Source: Tubulanus polymorphus
Taxonomy: Eukaryota > Nemertea > Palaeonemertea > Tubulaniformes > Tubulanidae
Length of the DNA stretch: 64,000 nt
NCBI RefSeq assembly: GCF_964204645.1
Contig: NC_134033.1
Location: 4,684,231-4,748,230, forward strand
Direction of reading: 5' to 3'
Shown here: one piece after another, positions 31,756-44,083 of the stretch
How the letters are laid out: each line of letters begins with the position of its first letter
How positions within the stretch are numbered: the stretch's first letter is position 1
The notes under the pieces: generated by a model
Told to the model about the DNA's origin: nothing
What the model saw: only the letters and a program-made list of their open reading frames with translations
The model's database searches: none
Program-made: the position numbers and the translations under genes

Positions 31756-32286
31756 ATGCTGGTTTCGTGCATGATTTTGATTTTAAACTTCAGTTTTCTC
31801 ACTGGAACCAAACTACCGATAGGTAAGAGACGTATTGATTATTTGTGATCACGTTTACAGTATATTTCAATTCTTATATACAGTACAGTTTATGTATCCA
31901 ATCTCATCACATTTGAAATACAAATAAAACTGTTCTGATGAGAAACACGATTCTACAACTTACTAAAGAGACCTTATTTACAACTCTTATTCCGCCGTCT
32001 ACAGTAGACTGCCATCTGAATCTTACCAGATGGCAATAGTGAAGATGTCGAAACAAGAGTATGGAAATAACATAAGTCATATTGTGAGATTCAGGGTTCA
32101 ATGGCAGTATTTCAATGAAAAAGCATTCCTACAGAAATTTCGTTATTTGGGTCTCATTTATTCTCATGTATTGATGTGACTTTTTTCGAATTCGAAAAAT
32201 ATTTTCAAATAACTTTTCTAGACACGTGTGGACCTCGCCAGGCTCCGATGGAACATTATCGTGGAAAAGAGACAAGTTCCAGCTAG
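31756..32286 (+). CDS. candidate two-exon secreted peptide or truncated secreted protein
   Basis: Exon 1 (31756-31822) encodes a signal peptide (MLVSCMILILNFSFLTG) and ends in phase 1 at a strong donor (GTAAGAGA). Exon 2 starts at 32222 after TTTTCTAG and adds DTCGPRQAPMEHYRGKETSS before a TAG at 32284-32286. The TCGPRQAP start resembles the first strand of a sushi/CCP module, but the domain does not continue. The product would be 43 residues with one mature cysteine. It may be a small peptide, or a gene broken by the stop. Splice sites are predicted by eye only. Confidence 0.35.
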
Positions 32287-32343
32287 CACACAACGTCCAT
32301 ACAACATTCGGAAACGTTCGTGAAACTTTATAATGTAACGTTC

Positions 32344-32720
32344 AGGCATCAGTCATCACCTAACTGTTGTATTGGGTGTCTACCAGTTAACCGTTCTGTG
32401 CAGTCATTACCTAGCTGTTGTATTGGGTGTCTACCAGTTAACCGTTCTGTGCAGTCATCACCTAACTGTTATGTAGGGTGTCTACCTGTCAACCGTCCTA
32501 TGCAGTCATCACCTAACTGTTGTATTGGGTGTCTGCCGGTTAACCGTTCTGTGCAGTAATTACCTAACTGTCGTATAGGGTGTCTACCTGTCGTCCGTCC
32601 TGTGCAGTCATCACCTAACTGTTATGTAGGGTGTCAGCTGTCAACCGTCCTGTGGAGTCGTCACCTAACTTGCGTGTAGGGTGTCATCTGTCAACCGTCA
32701 TTTAGAGTCATCACCCTAGT
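32344..32720 (+). repeat. 51-bp minisatellite, ~7 units
   Basis: The unit begins CAGTCATCACCTAACTGTTG and includes GGGTGTCTACC and AACCGT. The first four or five units are 51 bp (17 codons) and stay in one frame as ...SSPNCCIGCLPVNRSVQ. Later units drift in length and sequence. Probably non-coding, since no intact gene feeds into the frame. Confidence 0.85.
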
Positions 32721-33814
32721 ATGTAAGGCGTATTACTACGCTTTTACATTTCAGCTTGCGCATTAATTCCCCGATTTACTCCAAAAGTATATCTACACGT
32801 TGCACTACAATGTCGTATATCGGACTTGGGCCTGTACCCCTCACCCTGTTTAATCGAATATTCGGTTTAATCGCAGGGACTGTATGTAGTGAGTCTGACG
32901 AATTCTGAAAAGTGGCCACTTTCGGAAAAATTTATATCAGGCTCTGATTAGTGCTTAATTTTCAGGTAATACCTGGTAATGTTTGAAAAATTCCCATCGG
33001 ATTAAAGAATAAAACGCATTTAAAAGTTAGAAATTCCGTTGTTTTAATTTTTGCCGCAAAAACCTACTACGATTTTTCTAGCAAGGTCTATGGTTTGTAT
33101 GTTCATACTTCAATTATTACGTCAAATATGAGAAGATAAATTTATAATACAAATATTTAAATCTTAGTGGACCCATTATTTGTTATAAATTTTCAATAAT
33201 TGTTCGTATGAAATTATGATTAAATGTATTACCAAGTTTGTTCCCGGCGTTATTATGAAATTAACTTACATTACCGAGTTAGTAATGATAGACTAGGATA
33301 TTTTGAGGGGACATATTTTCCAGGACATTTTTTCTGGGGACATTTTTCCCATTGACATATTTTCCAGGACATTTCTTTTCGGAAGATTTTACCGTATACC
33401 AAATCCAACATTTGGCTTCCGTCGGATTTCTCGGTAAATGAACCAATCAGCGAACACAACAACAAATGCCTACTCGTCTGGAAGAAAATTGTCAGAATCA
33501 TCATCATCGATATCGATTTGTTTAAACTTATAAAACAGATTATTATCATATAAATGTATCAACTTCGAAATATCGATGATGCTTTGTTAAACGTACAAAT
33601 GTTTCGAGCGTTGAGGAACAGGTAACTATTTCTCCATTGAATCCATACGATGATTTACACACTTATAACGTAAAAGTATATAGAATTCAAGGTCATTCGA
33701 ATTGACGCACGAAAGAAGTCTGCGAGGACGTTTGGGAAATCTATATAACTTTCGAGATAGTTTCATAGTAATCAGCGAGCCGTAATTGAGAGTGAAGTCT
33801 GATTGGTCGACGCG
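32721..33814. other. intergenic and 5' flank of the GPCR at 33815
   Basis: Near 33299-33390 a short motif (GGACATATTTTCCAGGACATT) is repeated imperfectly. No gene is supported. The promoter of the plus-strand receptor should be near 33700-33800 (TATATAAC at 33741). Confidence 0.5.
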
Positions 33815-34759
33815 ATGGCTGCAACTTCAGTTCATCGGAACCGCACGAATCCCACTAATATCTACACAAGCGTCGTACTCGCAGCGAGTACGATAAACGG
33901 AACCTATCTGTGGTGTTACCTCGTATTCGCCAGTCTTTGTTTCGTGCTCGGATTTGGCGGCAATCTCCTCATCTTAATAGTTATGCTGCGACGTAATCTA
34001 TGGCGACGTTCATTCAGTCGCATGTTCGTTCAGCTGGCCGTCTGCGACACATTGGTTCTCATCGGTTACTTCGCCAAATATATCAACGTTATATCATATG
34101 CATTTTATGGAAAATTACTGGTCAAACCGTCGACGCGAATTCAATGTATACTTTTTGAGTATTTTATATCGGTTGGACTTTCGAGCAGTCCGTGGACGCT
34201 GGTCCTCGTATCCGCCGAGCGAATGTGCGTCGTTTGTTTTCCGTTTAGAGGTCCTCGTTTCTGGAGCCCGAATACAGCGTCGAAACTCTGTTTCTCCGTA
34301 ATCTGCTTCATAGCGCTGATCTACAGTTTTCTATTTGTAACTATTGACGTTAGTGATAACGGTTGTACCTTTAAAGATGTGCTCACATTTACCAAGCCTT
34401 TGCTGTCGTCGATTCTCATCTCTATCGGCCCGTGTATTTTGTTAGCGATCACGTCCGCCATAACTTCCATCACGTTATTCAACAAAAGGGGAGACTCAGG
34501 AACAACCCGAGCATCTAAATACTCAAACCAGGTAACCGTGTTGGTTCTGGTACTGTGCGTTTTCTTCATGGTTACGACATTCCCCGCCACTTTAGTGAGC
34601 CCTTTCGTCGGGACTAATGCGGGATTAAAAAAAATTTTCACCGCCCTCACCGATATTCTAATGATAAACTTTTCGTTCAATCTCTACTTGTATCTGATGA
34701 CGGGAAAAGAGATCAGAAACGAATTGCGGAGTTTGTGCTTCGCAAAGAAACCGTCGTGA
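33815..34759 (+). CDS. rhodopsin-like GPCR, intact
   Basis: The frame opens with TTG at 33803; the first ATG is at 33815, giving 314 residues. N-glycosylation sites lie in the N-terminus. TM1 GGNLLILIVML, TM2 LAVCDTLVLIGY, TM3 from the CILFEY cysteine to AERMCVVCFPF (ERM in place of DRY), TM5 SIGPCILLAIT, TM6 FFMVTTFPATLV and TM7 NFSFNLYLYLMTGKEI (NLYLY in place of NPxxY). It shares the RFPF/CFPF and NLYLY(L/I)..G(K/R)EI features with the broken gene at 13235-14027. Probably a peptide receptor at the cell surface. No lesions seen. Confidence 0.85.
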   Translation: MAATSVHRNRTNPTNIYTSVVLAASTINGTYLWCYLVFASLCFVLGFGGNLLILIVMLRRNLWRRSFSRMFVQLAVCDTLVLIGYFAKYINVISYAFYGKLLVKPSTRIQCILFEYFISVGLSSSPWTLVLVSAERMCVVCFPFRGPRFWSPNTASKLCFSVICFIALIYSFLFVTIDVSDNGCTFKDVLTFTKPLLSSILISIGPCILLAITSAITSITLFNKRGDSGTTRASKYSNQVTVLVLVLCVFFMVTTFPATLVSPFVGTNAGLKKIFTALTDILMINFSFNLYLYLMTGKEIRNELRSLCFAKKPS

Positions 34760-35889
34760 ACGCGGCCACGAAATATAGCTGTAGACATATCCAAAATCGT
34801 ATAATACTCTTCACCCGGTGGCAAGACGGTCGTTATAAAAAATCGATTACCTCGCTGCAGTCTATATCAGCACCCACCCTGTCTTCCATTTAACTAATCT
34901 AATCATTTAGAAAATCTGCATCCGCTAAATTAGACTATTTTAACTCTCGGTCTTTCTTTCCTCGTTTCAAATTTATCTAATTAGTAAAAATGAATCCGTT
35001 CCAACTTTTTAATCATATGGAGATTTCAGAATTCGCCGACGACTACGAAAAAATTCCACTAGTTCATCGCCGTTGAACTCACCATTAAACTTAGTATCTA
35101 TCAATGAATTAGGAATGATATCTTGAATATTAGTTTAATCAGTATACCCCGAGGCACGTCTTATGTATAAGGATCACGTCTATATACATTGTTGCTGCTG
35201 CTGTTGCTGCTGCCGCTGCTGTTGCTGCTGCTGGCTGCTGCTGCTGTTGTTGTTGTTGTTGTTGTTATTATCATTATAACATGAACAGCTGCATCTTTCC
35301 TCTATTTCGTCAAGAAAATCACATCACAGAAGACATTGTTCCGTTCAAATTTCCGGGTAGTTGCGGTAGTTACCGGGTATTTAGGTAACACAAAACGTCT
35401 AACAGAAAAACGATTTTCACGAAACAAGCACTGCGTGATTTGTGAAAACATTAGAATAGAATCACCGGATATTATTTTTTTTAAATACCACAGGTTAAAG
35501 GTTTAGAAGCCGAACTTTCACCTCCTTCGATTACTGTTTAAGTACGGTTTATAATATAGGAACTCACAAGAGCTGTGAGTGTGTTTCCAAAACCATACAC
35601 AGATTTAAGTCGATGTAGAAGAATGTCGTCGAGAACAGTCGTAGTCACCAACGTTAATCCGTGTCGAAAACCGATCAACCGAATCGTATTTTCAGTGCTT
35701 ACTATAAATATCTCGTAATGTATACTATTTTGGGGAATTAAAGTCAAATCTATCGTACTCTACGTTGTCTGTTCTGTGGTGGTCGGTCGTCACCGTCGCC
35801 GCACAATTTGGAGTCGTTCCTATAGACAAATGTTATGATCAATCGTATCGTTAAGCGCACTGAAAGGGTTCATATATTACTTTGAAGAT
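34760..35889. other. intergenic; candidate unplaced exon on the minus strand
   Basis: A minus-strand frame (35568-35747) ends at a GTGAGT donor-like site, but no domain or partner exon is visible. A trinucleotide microsatellite lies at 35190-35268. Confidence 0.4.
35190..35268. repeat. interrupted GCT/GTT trinucleotide microsatellite
   Basis: Runs of GCTGCT, GTTGCT and (GTT)6 over ~79 bases. Not inside a recognisable gene. Confidence 0.9.
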
Positions 35890-36760
35890 GATCAAGTAAA
35901 AAAGAGAGAAAGAGGGCTTATGGTGGTCAAGCAAAAAACATTTTGAGGTTTATTGCGAGTCAGTAACTCATAAACTAGTTTCCTTAGTTAAAAGCGATTT
36001 TTCGGAGATTAATTCCGATTTTGTAACCCGGAATAGACAAAATCACATTTATTTGAGAAAACTAGTTTATTCGTTATTCCCAGTTACTTACTCTGAATTA
36101 AACCTCTAAAATTGCATTTAGAAACAAGACAAGAGTAGAAAAGTCAATGAAGATGATCAGGAGGTTGAGAATATAAGTGATTTAGGAACAGTTGTAAAAG
36201 TTAAAGGTTATCGCAGAGGATGGGATTTGATTAGCTGAATTGCAAGGGTGTTGTTTTTCCACATAACTGAGGATGAACGTAATTACATCTCACACAATTT
36301 CACAACGACAAATTATGACAATTCAAAGTTATCACATGAGGTGTGGCCTATTGCACTGTGATATACACCTATGTGTTAGATAATTGATGAAATAATAATG
36401 CATGAATTTGAAAGGTTCAATTAAAACCAAGACCCTTTGGAACGCCCTGATCTCCGTGAAAAAATGCACAGATTCCCAGATCATTCTTTTCTCCAATTAG
36501 TATTTAGAAACGCCTTTGATACAAAATCCTTTACTCCTTCAGTAGAATAAACGCACTCAAACGCGCTGAACGAATAATAAGAACCCACTATCTACACGTT
36601 ACAATTTTTTTTTTTAATCGAGAATTTATCTAATCAAAAATTAAAAGAACACGACCTAGAATTCACCCTAGAGATCATCATGATCTCAAAGGCGAGATCG
36701 AAATGTGGCGTACTTTTGATTATTTTTCTAGAGGATTTTGTATTTAAAAGGACAGTGTAC
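35890..36760. repeat. dispersed foldback repeat, copy 2
   Basis: Same order of blocks as 9330-10670, with internal deletions and more substitutions. The first foldback (AAACTAGTTT arms) is kept. The second is shortened to AGAGATCATCATGATCTC near 36670. Confidence 0.7.
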
Positions 36761-37605
36761 TTTTGCCTGTGAACGATTTTGATGCCAAACCGCATTGCAA
36801 GTATATATAATATTATCTCTAGAGCAATGGAGCATGAGCAATAAAATAACGAATTAACAACGGTTAGTTTAAAAAATCGAAAATCGAACAGTGTGAGTGC
36901 AGTGTATGTACCTGTCATTGACACTTCACCGGGAGGAGAAGAGTACCTTCAGTGTGGATGATTGGATTGAATGGTTAGGTCTATGTGACTTATTTGTTTT
37001 ACAATACAGTAAACCCCCAATATACCACCCTCAAATATCCTGTATTTCAAGTAATCATCTAATACATATTCCTATGCCTCACGTTGCACATCCAGGAAAA
37101 GTCGAATCTTTCTTTTTTATCTAACCGTGAAACCTTACAAATTTGTCAATGACCGTCGAATGTCTAATTTATGAAATATATTAAAATGCAGAATACCTGG
37201 ACATGGGCTGCCGGGATATTTTGTGCCCACATGAAGTGGGGGCAGTCAAAGTTGTTTGGGTAATCGGAGATCCACTAGATGACACTATTCAGAACTCGGG
37301 CTTATACAGAGCAAGTCGTCCAAAACACTTGTTCAATGCATCGAAATAAAATGCTGCCTTGCAAACAATGCTACCAGACCATAGGTCACTGACGTACTGG
37401 TCGGAGTGGTGACTAGGCAATTACTCTGTTTTATCGTTATTTTAATACAAAGAAACATTTCTGTGGATATGCTTATAAAAGCGGCACTTTCGGTGGAGAG
37501 AGGCGTGGCTACGGAAGAGGCGTGACACTACTATCAATCAGATTGATGTGTGACACGCAGCTGGCGTATCTCCCATCGTAAATAAAATCACCAGAAGATT
37601 CTTAC
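36761..37605. other. intergenic; transposon-end-like sequence near 37003
   Basis: TACAGTAAACCCCCAATATACC near 37003 looks like the TA plus first bases of a pogo/Tigger-type terminal repeat, but no opposite end was found. No gene supported. Confidence 0.4.
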
Positions 37606-37842
37606 CGCCGCAATTTGGTCCATGACAAACACTTTTACTGACGATATCGGATTATTTATAACGGATCGAGAACCAAAAACTTGCATTTTCGAAAGCTGAC
37701 TATTTCTATAAGAACGGGAATTTACATTGTGTGCTCTTTGCAGCGCCGTCATCGTAGAGTTTCTAATTGATTTCAAAACGGTGTATAAAAACTTTTTACC
37801 CAAGATCCGTCGTGAAGGAGCCGTGTGTGGATCGTGAATCAC
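37606..37842 (-). CDS. hypothetical exon with strong splice donor
   Basis: A minus-strand frame runs to a good donor (GCGGCG|GTAAGAAT, boundary at 37606). The first ATG in frame (MTALQRAHNVNSRSYRNSQL) lies near 37752, and the exon ends VKVFVMDQIAA. I recognise no domain and found no partner exon. It faces away from the GPCR at 37926. It could be a first coding exon of an unidentified gene, or chance. Confidence 0.22.
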
Positions 37843-37925
37843 GCGAACAAGAAGAAAACACCAATCAATTAGTTGAACTTTGATGAGATATATTCACGAG
37901 TTAAAACAAATACGTCGATAAAGAA

Positions 37926-39001
37926 ATGAACTCGACTTCAAATTACGCGAATGAAACTTATCCCCAAGAACGACACCTCTATGGCGCGTCCTGCTACTTC
38001 TATTTTGTCTATCCAGTGGATTTGGTGAACACTATGAACCGGTCGATAAAGTGGGTACACATTGTTTGCACCTCGTTCTTTATTGTCTTCGGTCTGATGA
38101 CGAATGTCGTATCATTAATCGTTATGATGATGCCGAAAATGCGCAAGAGCTCGTTCGCGGTCTACCTGGCAGCTCTAGCCATAAGCGACGGCGGTAATTT
38201 GATACTGCACAGTATTTTCTGGATTAATTACATCAGCGCCCTTTCGGGTAGACCGTTGGTCATCGTGGTCTTTGGAGGGTTCGCAAAGAGCTTTATTTTG
38301 CCGCTTTGAGCAGTTGGTTAGTAACATTGATAAGTATTGAACGTTTTATCGTTGTCTGTTTTCCGATGTCAGCGTCGCGTTTGTGTCGCCGTGGATCGGC
38401 ACGTGGCGCCACCTGTTGCACGGTTCTAAGCGTCCTTTGCGTAGTGTTAATCGACGGTTCCCTGCGTCCATGGATGAACTACCACACCAGTTGTAGGATA
38501 CCCAATCGACGCCACGACTCACGCGCTTTAGGGACTCTAATGATGGGCTACCTGCCTTTTATCATTATAACGTTTTGTTGCGTGAGTATAGTCGCAGTTT
38601 TGAGACTCCGCAGTGCTAGAATGCCGATCGCCGCCGTCAAATTAACCAATAACAGAGTTACTCGTCTTATGCTTCTCGTAATGCTCGTTTTTCTCGTTCT
38701 GTTATTTCCTACTATAGTTTCTCTTACTCTAGTAACCGTGCTCCCACACTTACGAGAAGTTCTGCAATTGGTATCGAGTTCAATGTCCGTCATTCTTTCA
38801 GAAATAAGCTATTCAGTCAATTTCCTCATTTACGCATTGGCCAGTCGAAAGGTGAGGGAAGCGTTTGCTGAAAAGTTTCTTATTTGGTCGACAGATGGCA
38901 CTCGTAGCAACATCCGATTAAGGGATCGAATGAATAACAAAATTAAGTCCAAAGAGACAACGGACTCTCCTACACCCGCTATTAATGCTAGTGAACCTTA
39001 A
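37926..39001 (+). pseudogene. rhodopsin-like GPCR with one frameshift in TM3
   Basis: ATG at 37926. N-terminus with glycosylation sites, TM1 FFIVFGLMTNVVSLIVMMM and TM2 LAALAISDGGNLI. Near 38275-38305 the frame moves by one base, so the first frame stops (TGA 38307-38309). The second frame continues LSSWLVTLISIERFIVVCFP (ERF in place of DRY) through TM4-TM7 (SYSVNFLIYALASRKV) and a long polar tail to 39001. Apart from this single indel every segment is present, so a base-calling error in the T-rich stretch is a real alternative to a pseudogene. It belongs to the same broad peptide-receptor radiation as its neighbours. Confidence 0.75.
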
Positions 39002-40304
39002 AGGCCATCGATCTTGTGTTTGACGTGGAAGCAGATGAATGAACAACGTTTTAGCAAGAATCAGTCTCAATGAATATACACGAAATGTATATTTACTGGA
39101 TGTAGAAGAAAATCAGAATCGTTGGATATAAATAAATGTTTGCAACGTTAATGTCACGAAAGCGGTTGCTCTTTTATTGTCATATTTTAACATTAGGCAT
39201 TCAGAAGTTTTGGCTGAAATAGGCAGAAATACAGGTATCCATCTCCAGCACCCCTGGAAACATTTACCATTGTAACGTTAGGTCATATCGACCAGGTTTT
39301 GAAAATGTGTTGATTAAAGATCTAATCTGGTACGTAATTGATTTTAGTTATGTACACGTTACCGTAAAACGGGGTGAATAGGAACAGGCAGTGGGAAAAG
39401 TTTTTTCTCTCCTCATATAAACTTTAACGTTTGACAAATTAATTCTAAATTCTTTTCAAACTTTAGCCACAACGCTAGCTAAGAAAAAACAAAGTAAATT
39501 ATGGAAGTCAATAGGAAGAGGCACATCTCTATGAAAAAAATATATGTTCCTTTTCAAATTTTGATAAGTTGAATTTACTACCTTGTACCACTTGGTCATA
39601 TGGACATGATATTTTCTGTAATCCAATCAATATTGGGTTCTACGTTAGGTACACGTATAACATGTAAATGACTGCACCAGTGAATGTAATGTTTTAATGT
39701 TAATGTTGATTGCTGATCACGAAACAATTAAACCGGTAGTGCCAGCAGGTACACAACCAATTTTCGACGTCGATCCTGCGTTGAAGACTGTGATGTCGAA
39801 ATACTAACGTGGATTTACGTCGATGGTTTTGTTTGTTGTAAGCTGGCGTCGCTTTACTACTTAATTTCAACGTTTTATCGACGTGGGCTTAAAACAAAGT
39901 TCTTTCAAAAACTAAATGAATCATTGTTGACAATATTTGTTTCTTCATTTGAAAACCGATGTGCTCAAATGGTCCTTAATAATCAATCACCGTCATACTC
40001 CACGGCAAATGTGGAAGACTTTCCGTTCAGACATCAATGTGACCTTTCCTCTTTATCAACGATTTAACCATCTGAGATTATTGGAAAACGACGATGGTAA
40101 TGTTATAAAATTGCATTGTGTTATGAACTGAGCTTAATCGGACTTCGAATTGCGGGACTCGAACACCATCGACTAAAATTAATCGATCGACGTAATAACG
40201 TCGCGGCCATTGCATACCGAAACAAAAACATGGAAAATGGTCACGATCATACATAAAGAGAAATTAATCATAAATATTGGTTCTAGATTTGGTTGCCCTC
40301 ACAA
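39002..40304. other. intergenic, nothing recognised
   Basis: AATAAA near 39130 may serve the upstream receptor. The 64-codon plus frame at 39937-40131 has no domain. Confidence 0.5.
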
Positions 40305-40500
40305 CGCGTTGTTGGGGCATGCTGTATTTACTTCGTCGTCCGTCCATCTGTCCGCAGTGTTTTCCGTGCCCTAGCACCTAAACCCTTTGACAGACTTTCT
40401 TTACATTCAAGAGTTGTGTTGTCCTTGGTTAGTATCTGATTAGATTTTGGGTCCTGTAGGTCCAAGGTCAAGGTCGCAGAAATCCATTTTGTGAAATTCA
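40305..40500. repeat. probable dispersed repeat of marine invertebrate type
   Basis: Contains GTTGTTGGGGCATGCTG, TTCGTCGTCCGTCCATCTGTC and TCCAAGGTCAAGGTCGCAGA, a block order I associate with abundant repeats in lophotrochozoan genomes. No second copy in this window, so the call rests on recall of the pattern. Confidence 0.4.
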
Positions 40501-40689
40501 TTCCCGGGCTCTAACTCACAAATAGTTTAAAATAACTAAATGAAATTCTATACGGATAGGATATTCTATTCTTAGCGTGGGTAAGGCCACAACAAAAGAA
40601 AACCCTGTTTCTCGGGCACGAACGACCCGACTCGATATTTCGCCATTACAAATAATCATTTCCAGAAAAAAATATAATTGCCTATGGAC

Positions 40690-41036
40690 CTCGCCACCGG
40701 GTATACCCAACCAAAGACCGGTTAGCCTAACTTGTTGTTTACAGTAACCGGGTCAGATTCAGACCGTATAACATTAGATTTATCTACTAACTGGTAGTAA
40801 AAATCTGAACCGACTAATAACGCTACATTGAAAGAATTTGAACCACTGTTCACGCTATGTGCTAATGTTATACCCTTGAACTCAGGAATTCTAGAATAGG
40901 ATGTAACTTGAACTGACATAGGTTTAGTAATAACAGGGACAACTAACGCATCAAGCTCAAAACGTTCCTCTTCGACAAAAATAACATTCAAAGTAATAAT
41001 TATCAACTTCTTTGAATCCTGATGATCAAGCACCAA
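40690..41036 (-). pseudogene. BEL/Pao retrotransposon peptidase-region fragment
   Basis: A ~105-codon minus-strand frame has the pattern of the aspartic-peptidase (DUF1758-like) segment of BEL/Pao elements: ELDALVVPVITKPMSV, then FKGITLAHSV, then ALLVGSDFYYQLV, and NNKLG before an in-frame stop. After the stop the frame goes on PVFGWVYPVA, still family-like. No LTRs, RT or integrase are visible on either side. A small decayed piece. Confidence 0.6.
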
Positions 41037-41229
41037 AACCAGAAAAATTCTCGTCTCTTCGTCTTGAAAGTGATCAACTTATAATGATTGGGTTATGAAT
41101 GACCTCTGAGATCCGTCATCAAATAACATTCCTGTATTTTCTATAATTATCTGACAGGAGGCAGTTGTCACAGCAGCAACAGCAGTTTTTAATAAAACCG
41201 AACCGCACGACTGCCATTGAATAGTAGTA

Positions 41230-41876
41230 CAGTAAACTCTGCCTAAGTCGGATCTGGCCGAGTCGTATATAACCGCTCAACTCGGTGCAATATAAGAAAA
41301 AAATTCAGTTTCCTATATGAAATAATGCTTTCGTATTCTCGTAGCAATGTCTCAATCGTTATCGTTACTTACTGCGGCTAAGTCGTATATTCTGAACGAC
41401 CATTGGTCTAACCAGTATTATTTAACGCCGAGTAAATTCAATGACAATTTGTGACCGGACCAATAATGCTCGTAGGGCCGGCGCTGACCGTTCGAAACAG
41501 TAAATGAATTCTGCGGGTGGGTTCGAATCCCGGATAAATGACACTGACAGCAGAACGATTGCTGGCATGCGAGGTGGCACCCGACATGTGAATGCTGACC
41601 AGGGGATTTCCCGGCTACAGAATTAGATAGGGTTAATCGATCGCACATCAGACAGATGATACAAGCCACCAGCAACCAAAAAACTGATGTTACTTATTTA
41701 AATAGTACACATTCGATTATTTATTTACGTTTATTTCTGCATATAACAGTTTTTACAGTGAGTAAACCCTATATTAGCAACCATAGTCCTTAATGAATGA
41801 GTTCCAAAATATTAAAAAAAAATGGTCCTTCAGAGTCGGATTCGAACCATGTCGGACGAAACTTAGGCGAAGACTG
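41230..41876. mobile_element. MITE, pogo/Tigger-like, copy 2
   Basis: Same element as 18292-18935: left end CAGTAAACTCTGCCTAAGTC, flanked by TA on both sides. The right end (CTTAGGCGAAGACTG) is eroded by a short internal deletion just inside the terminus. Encodes nothing. Confidence 0.8.
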
Positions 41877-43011
41877 TAGTACTGGTTATAGCCTGATCTG
41901 AAAAATCGACGCTTAAAGATGCAAGATTCTGGTTTCTTTAATTCCGACCCAACTGTTGACTGTTGTAACTTAGACTCATTCGAATCGATTTTAACATGTA
42001 AGCCAACCGGGTTTTTGGACGGGTTTGCTCCACGTAAACTAGTATGTTGGGAAACTGGACATGATTTATATTTTATTTTGGAAACGAAATCTTATACAAA
42101 TATATACAAACGTAATACACGTAAATATAATACACGTGTAGATGTGACAATATAAGGTTATATTTGGGTTCATTATTTAAATGTTCACCTACGAATAAGA
42201 TTCAATGAAACGTTTCGATATTCCGAAAAATTTGATAATGTTATTTTAGGACAAAACGATTCACGTGAGCAATGAAATCATCAAAATCATCATCTCGAAT
42301 AATCTCAATCGATTTTTCAAAAACTACAAATTACTCTGATTTTGAGGGTATCTTGATATTGTTCTGTGAGCTTTCTAGAAAGTAGAAACTAGTTTGGATA
42401 AACATTCTGTCTCATGAAAATATGTTGAACCAAAAGAATCCAGGAGTATTTCAAGAATTCGGCAGCAGGCCGATCTCGAAGAGTTCGTTAACCTAAAGAA
42501 TCGAGAATTCCAAACACTTACAACTATATCAACATGATACATATCGTTATGAAACCACCACTGCTGCTACACTAACATATGGTTTTTTTTCGTAAAACTA
42601 GGTTTATAAAATCAAAGGCTTTTATACCGTTGAAGATATCAATGTAATAAATCATTTCACGTTTATACATTTCGACTCTAAAACGCTTGAATTCATCCAT
42701 TGTGTAAAACTAAACTTGAGTCGTCTACACGTGTTACAGTTGTTCGATGACTTTTACGCGCGTTGCGATGAAGAAACTACTCGGTACCACCGAATCAATA
42801 ACGAATAGCGAATAGCGTATGACGATTAACGGATAGCGAATAACGTTTAGCGATTGACGATCAGCGTGGCGGTCCAGGAATTCCGAACGGTTGAGGTTTT
42901 CAAAAGAGAGAGATCGTGAAAATATATACATACAAGCATTCATAGAATGTGCATATTACGTGACGCATTGGTATGTGTTCCATTTCATAGATTACAGGTT
43001 TCTCTCTCACG
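41877..43011. other. intergenic and 5' flank of the GPCR copy at 43012
   Basis: A 78-codon plus-strand frame at 41919-42155 (starting MQDSGFFNSDPTVDCC) has no recognisable domain. Near 42795-42865 the motif GAATAGCG / GATTAACG / GATAGCGAATAACG is repeated imperfectly. Confidence 0.45.
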
Positions 43012-44083
43012 ATGAATTTCAGTTCGCAGACAACTTCACTACTCTCTACAACTACTAGAAATCCCTGCACACCTTACGTATTCCAAAACGTATTGTCAAT
43101 CAGCGTAAAACTAGCTGGAGGTTTTCCTATCCGTATCGTCGGAATAATTTTGAATTATTTCAGCATTGTGATTTTACGTCGCCAAACTTCAAATCACATA
43201 TCGCTCTACATTCTGCGATGTCTGGCAGTGGCTGACATAATCTTTCTTACATTTCACATAATTCAAGAGCCTTTTCGTTTCATTGTCTCCGGTTTGACCC
43301 AGGGTAGTCATATGTTCCTGATTCCTACGAGTATGAGTTGGGGTGTTCGGCCATGGATCTATCTGGTAGCTTGGTTACCGAGAAACTCAGCGCAAGTGAC
43401 AAGGAACTGGATAACTGTACTGCTAGTTTTAGAAACTAAGGTCCTTTTCTATCGCTAGGCCATTCTTCGCTAGAACTCATTCCACAATACCAAGGGTAAG
43501 AATTGTAGTTTGTTGTCTCTATATTATTTTTGGTATCTTAGGCTCTCCATTGATTATCGGTACTACAGTAGGTATCTGGTTTTATGACGAATGTAATAAA
43601 GTCGTCATAAAATCAATCCGCGGAGCAAGCGATCCCATACGAAGATACTTTCTCACTGAAATATTTACGTGGATTGATCACTTTGCTAGTCCTTTGTACA
43701 AAGAAATCCTGCCTGCCATAATGCTAATAATTTTCAACAGCCATCTGATATGGACTCTTAGAAAGATAAGTTCAAGGAGAAAACAAATTACACACGAAGG
43801 CGAACAAAGGCTAGACGTGAAAGCTATCAGGATAGCTGTAGCTATTGTTATTCTGTTTATCGTCTGTGAAATCCCTGCTTCGTTCCGATCTTATAACGAT
43901 TTCATCGGTCGCTTCGTCAAAATGCCACCTATTAAATACTCTACCACGATTTATATGCTTCAAGTACTGTTTACCGATCTTTTACCGACCTTGAACTCGT
44001 CTGTAAATTTCTTTATCTATTACTTAGCAAACGTTAATTTTAGAGAAACTGCAATAAAACTGTTGAGAAGGCGGCCAATTTAA
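43012..44083 (+). pseudogene. rhodopsin-like GPCR with one frameshift after TM3
   Basis: ATG at 43012; paralogue of 23-1120 (both begin MNF(S/T)SQ). TM1-TM3 are in the first frame, which ends at TAG 43456-43458. Around 43430-43445 the frame moves by one base. In the new frame the second loop (FFARTHSTIPRVRIVV), TM4, TM5 (EILPAIMLIIFNSHLI), TM6 (FIVCEIPASF) and TM7 (SSVNFFIYYLANVNFRETA) follow to 44083. At the TM3 end LETKV replaces the expected E-R pair, consistent with sequence damage at the same spot. All other segments are present. A recent pseudogene or an assembly error in the CTTTTC run. Confidence 0.78.

Noticed and set aside
32344-32720. CRISPR-like array
   Set aside because: Units are contiguous 51-bp tandem repeats with no unique spacers, in an animal genome.
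39937-40131. Small plus-strand ORF after the 37.9-kb receptor
   Set aside because: No ATG context, domain or splice signal that supports it.
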